Position numbers and translations under genes: made by a program. A DNA stretch of 64,000 nt from Pseudomonas neuropathica (GTDB taxonomy: Bacteria > Pseudomonadota > Gammaproteobacteria > Pseudomonadales > Pseudomonadaceae), in the NCBI RefSeq assembly GCF_015461835.1, contig NZ_JACOPX010000006.1:1-64000 (forward strand), read 5' to 3'. Below, piece after piece: positions 24,732 through 32,889 of the stretch (positions within the stretch are counted from its first letter, which is position 1; each line of letters begins with the position of its first letter). A model generated the notes under the pieces. That model searched no databases and was not told where the DNA came from. It saw only the letters and a program-made list of their open reading frames with translations.

Positions 24732-25042
24732 GGCTACAACGCCTTGCGCCGTTACCTACGACTACGCCAGAATCCGCCGGCTTGTGCGCCGGGTGGGCGG
24801 GTTCTATCGTGGGTCGGTCACTGAATAGCAGTGATCGGGTTTGGTAGCCCGTGTATACAAGGTGCGCAATTTCACTATTGGCGAAAGTCTTCGCCTGGCT
24901 TTTATGGTGGTCATGCGCAGGGCGCTTTCGAGCGCGCCGGTTTTCCTTGTGTCCCGGTCTACCAACCTGTGCATGGCCGCCACCCATCGTTTGGTAGCGA
25001 GAGGGTGATGGCTCCTTTTAAGCGACACAAGGGAGTTACATC
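24732..25042 (+). promoter_or_regulatory. Long conserved leader upstream of DUF6124 gene A
   Basis: This 311-base stretch is shared, block by block, with 61317-61626. Blocks: GGCTACAACGCCTTGCG, then CTACGACTACGCCAGAATCC and GCCGGCTTGTGCG; a hairpin CACTGAATAGCAGTG followed by TTTGGTAGCCCG (24840); ATGCGCAGGGCGC; CTACCAA (24959); TTTGGTAG (24990); and GTGATGGCTCC. Three variable segments, ACAAGG (24857), CCTTGTGTC (24945) and GACACAAGG (25024), are mutually complementary, and the third overlaps the AAGGGAG ribosome binding site. Likely a cis-regulatory RNA; it contains no good protein-coding frame of its own. Confidence 0.7.
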
Positions 25043-25405
25043 ATGTTCAAAATCACACCGAATCCGCCAGAAACCGATCCAATTTCGGGCGACGAATCCC
25101 CCGACGCCAGGAAATTCAACGAAGCCGTCGACCGCGCCCTCTCCCATTACCTCGGCCCCGCCCCGGAAATCATGCTCACCCCGTACCAAACCAACAAGAT
25201 GTTTATCGCCAACCCGAATACCAAGACTGAGGAATTGCTGGTGAATGCCAGCGAATCACTCGGCTCGGCCTCGGTGATGCTTGGGGATGTGATCGGGCTG
25301 GTGCAGGGGCCGGCACGCAAGACGCTGCAAGGCATTGCGCAGGTAGTAATGCTTGGGGAATTGGCGGTGAATCGGGCGTTGGATAACGTGGTGCCGGTGG
25401 AGTAG
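25043..25405 (+). CDS. DUF6124 (formerly DUF3077-type) small protein A
   Basis: 120 residues beginning MFKITPNPPETDPISGDESP. The C-terminal half, LLVNASESLGSASVMLGDVI and then GIAQVVMLGELAVNRALDNV, is closely shared with the gene at 61627. This is a small, mainly helical Pseudomonas family of unknown role, with the invariant start 'MFKxTPNPPETDP' and no signal or membrane segment. The ribosome binding site AAGGGAG lies in the complementary segment of the conserved leader, so translation may be controlled by RNA folding. A hairpin terminator follows. Confidence 0.88.
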   Translation: MFKITPNPPETDPISGDESPDARKFNEAVDRALSHYLGPAPEIMLTPYQTNKMFIANPNTKTEELLVNASESLGSASVMLGDVIGLVQGPARKTLQGIAQVVMLGELAVNRALDNVVPVE

Positions 25406-25413
25406 CGAAAATT

Positions 25414-25445
25414 CCTCCATGACGGGTGGGATGCCGTCATGGAGG
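25414..25445 (+). terminator. Terminator of DUF6124 gene A
   Basis: A perfect 11-bp stem CCTCCATGACG / CGTCATGGAGG with a 10-base loop, nine bases after the stop codon. A similarly placed but unrelated hairpin follows DUF6124 gene B. Confidence 0.75.
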
Positions 25446-25866
25446 TTGATCAGACATGCCCACCAAGACTGCAAATAAATCCGTCCCTTTTTTCTCTTTT
25501 CTACTGCCTAGATCGGCAATCGATATGCATCAATATGACTGCCCCGTACAGGCAAGAATGAAAATTCAAAAATGTCTTTTTTCCACCACATTGGGGCTAC
25601 AACGAGCCGCGCTTTTGCCTACAGAATTTGCGGAAGTAGCCGGCTTGTAGGCTTCCCCCCGGAGCTTTATTGTTTCCCCCGTCACTGCCTTCCAGCAAAA
25701 AGCGTCAGGCATACAAGATCCAACCAAAGTTGTTCAAACCGAAAAGGTGTGGTTGACGTCGATGTTGGCTCCACCTAATCTGCTCCCATCCCGCCCAAGG
25801 CAGTAAGCAGTCCTAATCATCCAGGACGCGCCAAACCCTTGGGCGTTTTGTTATCAGGAAGAAAGC
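25446..25866. other. 421-base AT-richer intergenic region before the NYN gene
   Basis: No coding signal. The one notable part is 25595-25652, which starts GGCTACAACG, contains GCCTACA and ends GCCGGCTTGTAGGC. This order resembles the first block of the DUF6124 leader and can pair GCCTACA with TGTAGGC. The rest may hold the NYN promoter. CGCCAAACCCTTGGGCG just before the gene is a possible short hairpin. Confidence 0.45.
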
Positions 25867-26580
25867 ATGCCTACAGCGGTATTGGTCGATGGCGCTTTTT
25901 TTATCAAGCGCTTTCGAAGGATTGAACCTCAAAATGCGTTCAATGCTGAACGTGCTGCCGACCTTGTCCATCGATGGGCAACCGCCCACCTCTTTAGCAA
26001 AAATGCTAGTCGCCCGCTCGGCCATCACCAGGATTTAACTCAGCGCCACAGGAAAGAACTGTACCGGATCTTCTTCTATGACTGTCCTCCGCTGGATACC
26101 AAGCAACACAATCCGATATCCAAGAAGGCCGTGGATTTCTCCAAGTCTAAAGAGGCGGTATTCAGGAGGGAGCTTCACGCAAGACTGCGTAGTAAACGCA
26201 AAATGGCATTGCGGCTCGGCCACTTGTCGAAAGATGTGAAATGGACAATCAAGCCCTTGAAGATCGCAGAGCTCCTGAAAGGAAAAATTCAGATCACAAA
26301 CCTTACAGAGCATGACGTAAGCATCGAGACCCGACAGAAAGGCGTTGATATGAGGATAGGTGTCGACGTTGCGTCTTTATCGTTTAAACAACAGGTCGAT
26401 CAGATCGTGTTGATTGCAGGTGACGCAGACTTTGTACCCGCAGCAAAAATGGCCAGGCGTGAAGGCGTTGATTTCATACTTGATCCAATGTGGCAGAACA
26501 TCCCTGATGGATTGATGGAGCATATCGATGGATTGCGTTCGACATGCCCGAAACCACCTTTAAGGACAAGTGACCTGTAA
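25867..26580 (+). CDS. NYN-domain (PIN-like) predicted ribonuclease
   Basis: 237 residues. The acidic residues of the NYN/LabA-like PIN fold are in place: Asp8 in AVLVDGAFFIKRF, Asp161 and Asp167 in KGVDMRIGVDVASL, and Asp186 and Asp188 in LIAGDADFVPAAKMARREG. Such proteins bind metal and cut RNA. Bacterial members act in RNA processing, toxin-like roles or defence. An insertion (about 85-150) rich in Lys/Arg could bind nucleic acid. A GGAAGAAAGC sequence precedes the ATG. GC content is clearly lower than the flanking genes, suggesting acquisition. No partner gene is adjacent on the same strand, so it appears to be a single-gene unit. Confidence 0.85.
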   Translation: MPTAVLVDGAFFIKRFRRIEPQNAFNAERAADLVHRWATAHLFSKNASRPLGHHQDLTQRHRKELYRIFFYDCPPLDTKQHNPISKKAVDFSKSKEAVFRRELHARLRSKRKMALRLGHLSKDVKWTIKPLKIAELLKGKIQITNLTEHDVSIETRQKGVDMRIGVDVASLSFKQQVDQIVLIAGDADFVPAAKMARREGVDFILDPMWQNIPDGLMEHIDGLRSTCPKPPLRTSDL

Positions 26581-26609
26581 ATGAGCGCTTCCCTGATTGC
26601 GCAGCCTCC

Positions 26610-27413
26610 TCACCCCTTCTTCTTAAACAATTTATTCACGTAATACCTCAAACTCCACCGATCCTTCGGCCGCGGCTTATAGTGCGTTTTATTCCTCTGC
26701 CCCGGCTCCCCACCCACTCCACTCGCCGTGTAGTAATAAAGCGCAATCGACCGCCGAGTGATGTGCTCCGGCGTAGTCAACGGCTCCGGATGTCCATGAT
26801 TACTGTCCTTATCCGTATTGAAAATCACACACCGGTTATAAACGGGCAGCACTTTCTTCAGACACTTCTTCATCCCCACATCCCAAAGCTCCAGGTTGCC
26901 GCCGTACGCCTCCTGCCAATCTTCGGTCAGGTAAATGATCACGTTCAACCGACGCTCAACGTTGAGCTTTTTGTTCAGTCGAAAATCCGAGTGCACGCCG
27001 AGGAAGCCGCCGGTTTTGGTTTCGTGTAATCCGCCACCCGTAAAGTAGGGATCAGGAATCAGCCCTTGAATGCCGGTGAGTTTTTCGAGGAATTCCAGCA
27101 TGGGTGCGGAGTTGAAGGTGTTGAACACGTTCTTCAGGTACGGGCTGCAGGCGTTGGGGCTGATCTGGCGTTTGAGTTGGCCTTTGTAGCCGCGCTCGTA
27201 GATCTGTTCGTTGTCGGTCGGTTCGACCGGGAAGTGTTCGCGGATGCTGGCGATGACGTCTGCTTGCAGGAAGTTGTCGATGACGATGTGCGGGAATGGC
27301 GTGGCCTGGGTGTATTCGCTGGTCAGCGATTCGCCGAAAGCGCTGGCGGCGGTTTGGTCGAAGTCGAGTTCCGGGGTCAGGGTGATGGGGAGTGTTTGTG
27401 TGTTGGCGTGCAT
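26610..27413 (-). CDS. 2-oxoglutarate/Fe(II)-dependent oxygenase
   Basis: 267 residues of the prolyl-4-hydroxylase-like fold. The iron ligands are His141 and Asp143 (GVHSDFR) and a distal His (206 or 208, in DSNHGHPEPL); Arg221 (TRRSIALYYY) would bind 2-oxoglutarate. The N-terminus contains PFPHIVIDNFLQADVI, typical of the family. These enzymes hydroxylate protein, sugar or small-molecule targets. The substrate here is unknown; homologues often modify peptide or polysaccharide products. GGAG six bases before the ATG fixes the start, and an in-frame ATG 54 bases upstream is less likely. It is divergent from the AraC regulator, which may control it. Confidence 0.85.
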   Translation of the reverse strand: MHANTQTLPITLTPELDFDQTAASAFGESLTSEYTQATPFPHIVIDNFLQADVIASIREHFPVEPTDNEQIYERGYKGQLKRQISPNACSPYLKNVFNTFNSAPMLEFLEKLTGIQGLIPDPYFTGGGLHETKTGGFLGVHSDFRLNKKLNVERRLNVIIYLTEDWQEAYGGNLELWDVGMKKCLKKVLPVYNRCVIFNTDKDSNHGHPEPLTTPEHITRRSIALYYYTASGVGGEPGQRNKTHYKPRPKDRWSLRYYVNKLFKKKG

Positions 27414-27618
27414 TGCCGCTCCGATAATCCGTTGAATACAGTGCGAGCAGGTTGCCATGTCGGCCATGGCCTGCCGAGTGTCCTTCGCTTAAACGTGGTG
27501 CGGCGCTGTAACGACATGTTTCCGACTGTCACAAACGCGTCATATTGCCTCTGCTAATCTCCTCGGCGCCCTGCCCTACACCACAGTCCTAGAGCCCCCA
27601 ACCGAAGGTGCCGCCAAG

Positions 27619-28590
27619 GTGTTTCCGACCCCCGTTCGCCAGCCAATCATCCTGCGCTCCGACAATCTCCGTTCCGATGACTTCGGCGCGCTGTTCTCCC
27701 GATTCTTCGGCAACCGTTATTCCGACTCCCCGCCGCTGCCGTCGAACATCATTATCGGCGGCGTTTACGGGCGGCACGATGGCGTCAGTTTCCGGCGCAT
27801 GCATTACCAAGGCGATTTCAGCGTTTCGTTTCCCGATCCACAGGACGAGATCACGTTTGTGATCCCCACGGCGGGCAAGATCGTTTTCAACCACGCGACC
27901 GAGTCCATCGGTGTGACGCATGTGGGCCTGGCGGTTGATAAGGCCGATATTCGTTCGATGCGCTTTGTTGATGATCATGCGCATCACGGCATGTCGATCA
28001 ATCGTCATCAACTCACCGAACGGCTGTCGATGCTATTGGATAAACCGATTCTGCAGAAGATCGTTTTTGCACCCAGCGTGGATCTAAACACCGCAGCGTT
28101 TCAGGGCATTCGGGCGTTGATTGATCTGGCGACGGGGGCGGAGTTTGATCTGTTGCTCAACAGCGGGACGTTGATGCCGTCGCGATTGCGCGAGATGTTG
28201 GTTGATGCGGTGCTGGAGGCTTGGCCGCATAACTTTTCCGAGGCGTTGCGGCGGCCCACGGCAATGGTTGCGCCACGGCATGTGAAGTTGGCGGTGGAGT
28301 TTATTCAGGCGCATCCGGAGCAATTGGTTAGTGGTGTGGATCTGGCGCGGTTGAGTCATGTGAGTCAGCGGGCGTTGCAGGAGGGGTTTCGGCGGTTTGT
28401 CGGGATGTCGATTGTGGCGTATCAGCGGCAGGTGCGGCTGGAGCGGGCTTATGAGGTGTTGAAACGGCGGGATTCGGGGTCGGTGACGGAGGTGGCGTTG
28501 CGGTTTGGGTTTAGTAATGTGGGGCGGTTTTGTCGGTATTTTCAGGGGGCTTATGGGGTGAGTCCGGCGGAGTTCAGGGCTCAGGACTAA
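27619..28590 (+). CDS. AraC-family transcriptional regulator
   Basis: 323 residues starting at GTG (GAAGGTGCC upstream). The N-terminal domain of about 200 residues (cupin-like ligand/dimer region with GKIVFNHATESIGV) is of the AraC 'binding-domain-like' type. The C-terminal AraC helix-turn-helix pair runs from about 222: VDLARLSHVSQRALQEGFRR, then VTEVALRFGFSNVGRFCRYF and YGVSPAEFRAQ. It is divergent from the oxygenase gene with 200 bases between them, the classical layout for control of the neighbour. The inducer is unknown. Codon use near the 3' end is unusually G-rich. Confidence 0.92.
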   Translation: MFPTPVRQPIILRSDNLRSDDFGALFSRFFGNRYSDSPPLPSNIIIGGVYGRHDGVSFRRMHYQGDFSVSFPDPQDEITFVIPTAGKIVFNHATESIGVTHVGLAVDKADIRSMRFVDDHAHHGMSINRHQLTERLSMLLDKPILQKIVFAPSVDLNTAAFQGIRALIDLATGAEFDLLLNSGTLMPSRLREMLVDAVLEAWPHNFSEALRRPTAMVAPRHVKLAVEFIQAHPEQLVSGVDLARLSHVSQRALQEGFRRFVGMSIVAYQRQVRLERAYEVLKRRDSGSVTEVALRFGFSNVGRFCRYFQGAYGVSPAEFRAQD

Positions 28591-28615
28591 TCAGTTCATA
28601 AGATGAAATGCTAAT

Positions 28616-28704
28616 TGTGGGAGCGAGCTTGCTCGCGAAAGCGGTGTATCAGTCGACGATGTGTTGGCTGGTCTGGCGCTTTCGCGAGCAAGCTCGCTCC
28701 CACA
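28616..28704. repeat. REPIN of the TGTGGGAGCGAGC class
   Basis: TGTGGGAGCGAGCTTGCTCG and its reverse complement flank a short spacer, forming an 89-base hairpin in the gap after the AraC gene. The REP class differs slightly from the two CTGTAGGAG elements in this window. Confidence 0.9.
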
Positions 28705-28727
28705 TTGGTTTATGGGGTGTCTTTGGA

Positions 28728-28782
28728 ATTGATGGCATCCCACAAGTTTTTTTGGTGTGCCTGAGATTGATGGCATTCCACA
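28728..28782. repeat. Short direct repeat next to the REPIN
   Basis: ATTGATGGCATCCCACA at 28728 recurs as ATTGATGGCATTCCACA at 28766, a period of 38 bases. It may be a tandem remnant of REP-associated sequence. No function inferred. Confidence 0.6.
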
Positions 28783-28832
28783 GGGATCTATGGTGTTTGT
28801 TGGATGGGGGTCGTCCTTGACCACCACTTGTT

Positions 28833-30752
28833 TTAGAACGCGTAACTGGCCTTGAGGCCGCCGTTGAAGCCGTGGCTGTCGCCGCCGCCATTGGCGCCCA
28901 CTTCTGCGCCCAGGCTCAGGGCGCCAAGGCTGGCCATCACATTCACACCGCCACTGAACTGATCGCGATTATCAAAAGCCGCGCGTTGTTCGATGTCCAG
29001 GCCCAGCAGGTGACTTTGGCTGTCGACCTGGTTGTCGCCGAGTGTGCGTTCGTAACCCACTTGCACGCCGGGCACCAGTTGCCATGTGCCCATCGTCACC
29101 GGGGCGAAACCTACGTTGAGGTTGGCGACGGCGCTGCGGCGGGTGGCGCTGTTGTCGTCGACGTCGAGGGACAGTTCACTGCCCTTCTCTTTGAAGCCGT
29201 TGAGGTCGAGGTGGCTGACGCGAAAACCGAGGCTGGGTTCGACGGTCATGCCGTTGACCGGGGCGCGATAGCCCAACGCAAGCGTGGCGCCAGTGAGGTT
29301 ACCGTGGCTGTCCCCCTTCGCGGTGCCGAGGCCGCCGCCGAGGTCGCGTTTGCTGTCGTAGTCGACATAGCCGGCGCTGGCGTTGGCGTCGAGGAACAGG
29401 CCTTGTTCGAGGCTGGTGAAGCCGTAGCGCGCGCCGACGTTGAGGAAGGTGAAGTCGGTGTCGGCTTCGCCACCCGCGCCGCCCACCGTGCCTTTGCTGT
29501 AGCCAAAGCCGCCACGTGCGCTGAGCTGTTCGCTGAAGCGCTGGGTGATGCCGACCATCAGGCCTTGGCTGTGTTCGTTGCTGCTCTCGGCGTGGGCCGA
29601 GCCGTCGGTGCCGAGGTAGCCAGCGAGCGCGGTGGTCCAGAGGCGATATTGGCCGACCTTGAGGTCAGTACCGCTGGCGAATGGCGCGGCGGCTTGTTCG
29701 ATCATCGCGTTTTGCCGCAGCAGGTAGCTGGCGGCGTCGGCGTGCACCTGGCCGCCGACCTGGGATTCAACACCGCCGAGGGTGCCGGCGTCGATGGCCG
29801 ATTGCAGGTAGTAGTTGTAGGCGCTGTAGGTGCCGGACAGGTTGGTGTTCTGCAATTGGCGAAGCAATTCGGCGCCGGCGGCGGCGTTGCCGATCAGCCC
29901 GGCCTGACCCGGCAGGCTGTTGTATTCGACCAGTTTGCCGCGCAGGACGTAAATGGTTTCCTGCGACAGACCGAGACCTTGTTTGAGGTAGTTGTCCATG
30001 CTGCCGTATTGCGCGGTGACTTCGTCGAGGCCGGCTTGCAGGTAACTGGCCTGCACGCCGAGCAGCGGCTCGTAAATGGCGGCCATGCTCGGCGGCAACG
30101 CTTTGAGCGTGGCGGCGACGCGGGCGGCGGTGTAGTCGTTGGTGGCGAGGTAGTTGGCCATGATGGTCGCGTTGTCGACCCCGGCGATGCTCTGCAACAC
30201 GGCGGCGGTCCAGCCGGTGCGGTCCTTGCCGGCGGTGCAGTGGAACAGTTGCGCGGCGTCGACGCTGGCGAGTGCGTTAAACAGCTTGCCGAACTGGCCG
30301 CGCATGCCGGCGTCACTGACGAAGGCGCGGTTGGTCTGCTCCATCATGGCGATGGCGTCGGCGGCGCTTTTAAAGGAGATGTTAGTGATGTTAGAGCCGG
30401 AGGTGGTGCTGCCGATGATGTCGATATTCTGGTAGGTCGCGCCGCTCAGCATTGTGTCGGGAGTCGCGGCGATTTCGCTGGGAGTGCGCAAGTCGTAAAC
30501 GGCTTTGATGCCGAGGCTGTTGAGGGTCGCCAGGTCAGAGGCCGTTGGAGTTACGGCGTTGGCGCGGTAGAACACGCCAGCGCGCATCGTGCCATCGTGT
30601 GCGGTGGAATACGCGGTGGTGGTGCCGGCAACATCGCGAAAATTGTCCATGCCCTGAAGGCGCGGAGTGTCGAGCAGCACGGGCTCGGCAGCATGGGCGG
30701 CGGCGATGGACAGGCTCAGTACGGACAGCGAACACAGCAGACGTTGAAACAC
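28833..30752 (-). CDS. Tyrosine-phosphatase/autotransporter fusion protein
   Basis: 639 residues starting at GTG with GAGG eight bases upstream. A signal peptide (MFQRLLCSLSVLSLSIAAAH ending AAA) leads into a protein tyrosine phosphatase domain: RLQGMDNFRDVAG near 31-43, VYDLRTPSE, and the catalytic P-loop HCTAGKDRTG with Cys172 and Arg178. A helical middle (about 190-360) is followed by an autotransporter beta-barrel (about 365-639) starting near LWTTALAGYLG and ending KASYAF. The layout predicts a phosphatase exported across the outer membrane by its own barrel and displayed on the cell surface. Substrates could be host phosphoproteins or phosphoinositides; that is inference. Monocistronic, flanked by REPINs on both sides. 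Confidence 0.88.
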   Translation of the reverse strand: MFQRLLCSLSVLSLSIAAAHAAEPVLLDTPRLQGMDNFRDVAGTTTAYSTAHDGTMRAGVFYRANAVTPTASDLATLNSLGIKAVYDLRTPSEIAATPDTMLSGATYQNIDIIGSTTSGSNITNISFKSAADAIAMMEQTNRAFVSDAGMRGQFGKLFNALASVDAAQLFHCTAGKDRTGWTAAVLQSIAGVDNATIMANYLATNDYTAARVAATLKALPPSMAAIYEPLLGVQASYLQAGLDEVTAQYGSMDNYLKQGLGLSQETIYVLRGKLVEYNSLPGQAGLIGNAAAGAELLRQLQNTNLSGTYSAYNYYLQSAIDAGTLGGVESQVGGQVHADAASYLLRQNAMIEQAAAPFASGTDLKVGQYRLWTTALAGYLGTDGSAHAESSNEHSQGLMVGITQRFSEQLSARGGFGYSKGTVGGAGGEADTDFTFLNVGARYGFTSLEQGLFLDANASAGYVDYDSKRDLGGGLGTAKGDSHGNLTGATLALGYRAPVNGMTVEPSLGFRVSHLDLNGFKEKGSELSLDVDDNSATRRSAVANLNVGFAPVTMGTWQLVPGVQVGYERTLGDNQVDSQSHLLGLDIEQRAAFDNRDQFSGGVNVMASLGALSLGAEVGANGGGDSHGFNGGLKASYAF

Positions 30753-30957
30753 AGTGCAGCCTCATTTCGGTTAGCGTTGAGCTGCCTACTATCTGTACTG
30801 AATTGACACGAAATATGACAAATTCGCGTAGCGCGAAAATGCCTGCGCGAATGGGCCGTGGGGTGCGTGAATTGTCCATCGGGTCGGATGGTGGAGTTTG
30901 AGCGGCGACACTGTAGGAACTCAGGTTTGTTGGATATCCTGAATTTGACACTAATTT

Positions 30958-31046
30958 TGTAGGAGTGAGCCTGCTCGCGATAGCGGTGGGTCATTTAGCA
31001 ATGATGTGGCAGATAGACCCCGATCGCGAGCAGGCTCACTCCTACA
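30958..31046. repeat. REPIN, near-identical to the one at 6639
   Basis: TGTAGGAGTGAGCCTGCTCG and its inverse enclose a divergent spacer. Same class as 6639-6733. It lies in the 484-base gap between the phosphatase-autotransporter and the EAL gene, which also holds both promoters. Confidence 0.9.
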
Positions 31047-31086
31047 GGGTTCTTTGGGCTACTGGAGATCTGTGATTTGCCACAAA

Positions 31087-31108
31087 CCTGTGGGAGCAAG
31101 CCACAGGG
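31087..31108. repeat. Truncated REP-like palindrome
   Basis: CCTGTGGGAGCAAGCCACAG is a shortened REP-type hairpin (CCTGTGG / CCACAGG) 40 bases after the REPIN. Confidence 0.55.
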
Positions 31109-31236
31109 ATTGAAGGCCGGCATTGGAATAATTGATCTACAACAATATCCGCCGATCCCGGCGGCGCTATTCTGCAGTGGCTGAAAACAGCCGTGCTGTG
31201 CGCACGTCACAGGCCTTGTGGCCAAGGTGGCGCTAA

Positions 31237-32826
31237 ATGAACAAAAAACGCATTGTCTGGGGGAGCATTCTCCTGGGCCTTCCGTGTGTCTTGCTTCCGG
31301 TACTTTTGATGGGTTATGTCGCCTGGATGTTGAATCTGGCGGCTGCGCAGCAACGTCTGGAAACCCTCGCGGCGGTGGCATCCAGCCGCGCCAATGGCAC
31401 CTTCAGCGAAGCGGCCGGTGCGCTGAAGAGCGTCGCCGGTTCGAACCTCGCCCCCTGCACGCCCGAGAGCATCGACGAGATGCGACTGCTGACCATCAAC
31501 ACCCTGTCAGTGAAGTCGATCGGTTACGTCGAAGAAGAGATTTACGCCTGCGGTTCGTGGGGTACGGTCGGCCAGCATGCGGCGCCGTGGCAGGAAGACT
31601 TCATCACCTCCGACGGCGTGCGCGTATCCCTCGGTGTGCAGTCGCGCATCGTCGCGGCCAAGCCGATGATGGCGCTGCAATACGCCGCGTTCAATGTGCT
31701 GGTCGATCCCCAGCAGTTCCTGCATGTAACGCTCGATGAGGATCTGCATCTGGCCGTCGGCACCGCTGCCGGGCAACTGGTCAGCGCCTCGCGCCCCGGC
31801 GCGGAACACTTTCTCGCTCGGGTGCATTCTGGTCCGCACTCGGGGCTCGACGACGGCTACCTCTACACCCTCGTGCACAGCGGCGACTGGGTGGCGATCG
31901 CCGCGCTGTCACGCCATGAGTTGATGCAGGGCTTGGTTCGCCGGGAAATGCTGATGTTGCCCATCGGCGGTTTACTCGCCGGCCTGCTGGTGTTGCTGAT
32001 CGTGCGCCGCACTCGCCAACGCCTGTCGCCGCTGGCCGAATTGCAACTGGCGGTGCGTAATCGCGAGTTCGTCGTTCACTATCAACCGATTATTCGCTTG
32101 GACGACGGCGCCTGCGTTGGCGCTGAGGCACTGGTGCGTTGGCAGCACCCGGACGGTACGCGGGTCTGCCCCGATGCGTTTATCCCACTAGCCGAGCACA
32201 GCGGTTTGATTCTGCCGATCACCGATCAAGTGATTGACCACGTGATGGACGAGCTCGGTTCGCTGCTGGTCAAGGAACGCAGTCTGCACGTGGCAATCAA
32301 CCTGGCGGCGAAAGACGTCAGCAGCGGCCGCTTCCTGCCGAAACTGGAGGCCGCGCTGGGCCGGGCCAACGTGCAGCAGCATCAGATTTGGCTGGAGGCA
32401 ACAGAGCGCGGTTTCGTCGAGATCGACGCCGCGCGCACCACCGTCAATCGCGCCCGCGAGCTGGGCTATCTGGCGGCCATCGACGATTTCGGCACCGGGT
32501 TTTCCAGCCTCCAGCATTTGCAGCAACTGCCGCTGGATGTGCTGAAGATCGACAAGTCGTTCGTCGACAATATCGATCAGGATGCCGCGACCGGCACCGT
32601 GACCGGCCACATCATCGAAATGGCCAAGAGTCTGCGTCTGCAAATCGTTGCTGAAGGCATTGAGACCGAAGCGCAGCGCGATTACCTGCGCAGTCAGGGC
32701 GTCCAGTTTGGTCAAGGCTGGCTGTTTGGCAAGGCTATGCCGGCAGAGGAGTTTCTACGGTTCTATCAAGACTGCACGAAAGAAGCGGTCGAGCACAATG
32801 CGCAGGAAGCAGCGATGCCGGTTTAA
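31237..32826 (+). CDS. CSS-motif / EAL c-di-GMP phosphodiesterase
   Basis: 529 residues with an N-terminal membrane helix (about 8-30), a periplasmic CSS-type domain to about 235, a second helix (about 240-262) and a cytoplasmic EAL domain. The periplasmic part has two cysteines, in LAPCTPES and YACGSWG. In CSS-domain enzymes such a pair forms a redox-sensing disulfide, with the motif here CGS rather than CSS. The EAL domain has intact EALVRWQHP, the ATERGF Glu and IDDFGTGFSS, so it should hydrolyse c-di-GMP, with activity tuned by periplasmic redox or Dsb proteins. AAGGTGG precedes the ATG. A single gene closed by its own terminator. Confidence 0.93.
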   Translation: MNKKRIVWGSILLGLPCVLLPVLLMGYVAWMLNLAAAQQRLETLAAVASSRANGTFSEAAGALKSVAGSNLAPCTPESIDEMRLLTINTLSVKSIGYVEEEIYACGSWGTVGQHAAPWQEDFITSDGVRVSLGVQSRIVAAKPMMALQYAAFNVLVDPQQFLHVTLDEDLHLAVGTAAGQLVSASRPGAEHFLARVHSGPHSGLDDGYLYTLVHSGDWVAIAALSRHELMQGLVRREMLMLPIGGLLAGLLVLLIVRRTRQRLSPLAELQLAVRNREFVVHYQPIIRLDDGACVGAEALVRWQHPDGTRVCPDAFIPLAEHSGLILPITDQVIDHVMDELGSLLVKERSLHVAINLAAKDVSSGRFLPKLEAALGRANVQQHQIWLEATERGFVEIDAARTTVNRARELGYLAAIDDFGTGFSSLQHLQQLPLDVLKIDKSFVDNIDQDAATGTVTGHIIEMAKSLRLQIVAEGIETEAQRDYLRSQGVQFGQGWLFGKAMPAEEFLRFYQDCTKEAVEHNAQEAAMPV

Positions 32827-32845
32827 GCGCGCATAAACACGCGGA

Positions 32846-32876
32846 CAAACCCATCTTCGGTCGCACGATGGGTTTG
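32846..32876 (+). terminator. Terminator between EAL gene and DUF6555 gene
   Basis: A 10-bp stem CAAACCCATC / GATGGGTTTG with an 11-base loop. It is placed between convergent genes and probably serves both. Confidence 0.75.
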
Positions 32877-32889
32877 CCGTCAGCCTGCT

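Noticed and set aside
24831..25244. Alternative frame through the DUF6124 leader and gene A
   Set aside because: The frame in the leader differs between the two copies and continues out of frame with gene A, so it is not a conserved protein.
28872..30806. 644-residue frame antisense to the phosphatase-autotransporter
   Set aside because: Ala/Gly/Val-rich shadow of a GC-rich gene on the other strand; it has no recognisable motif.
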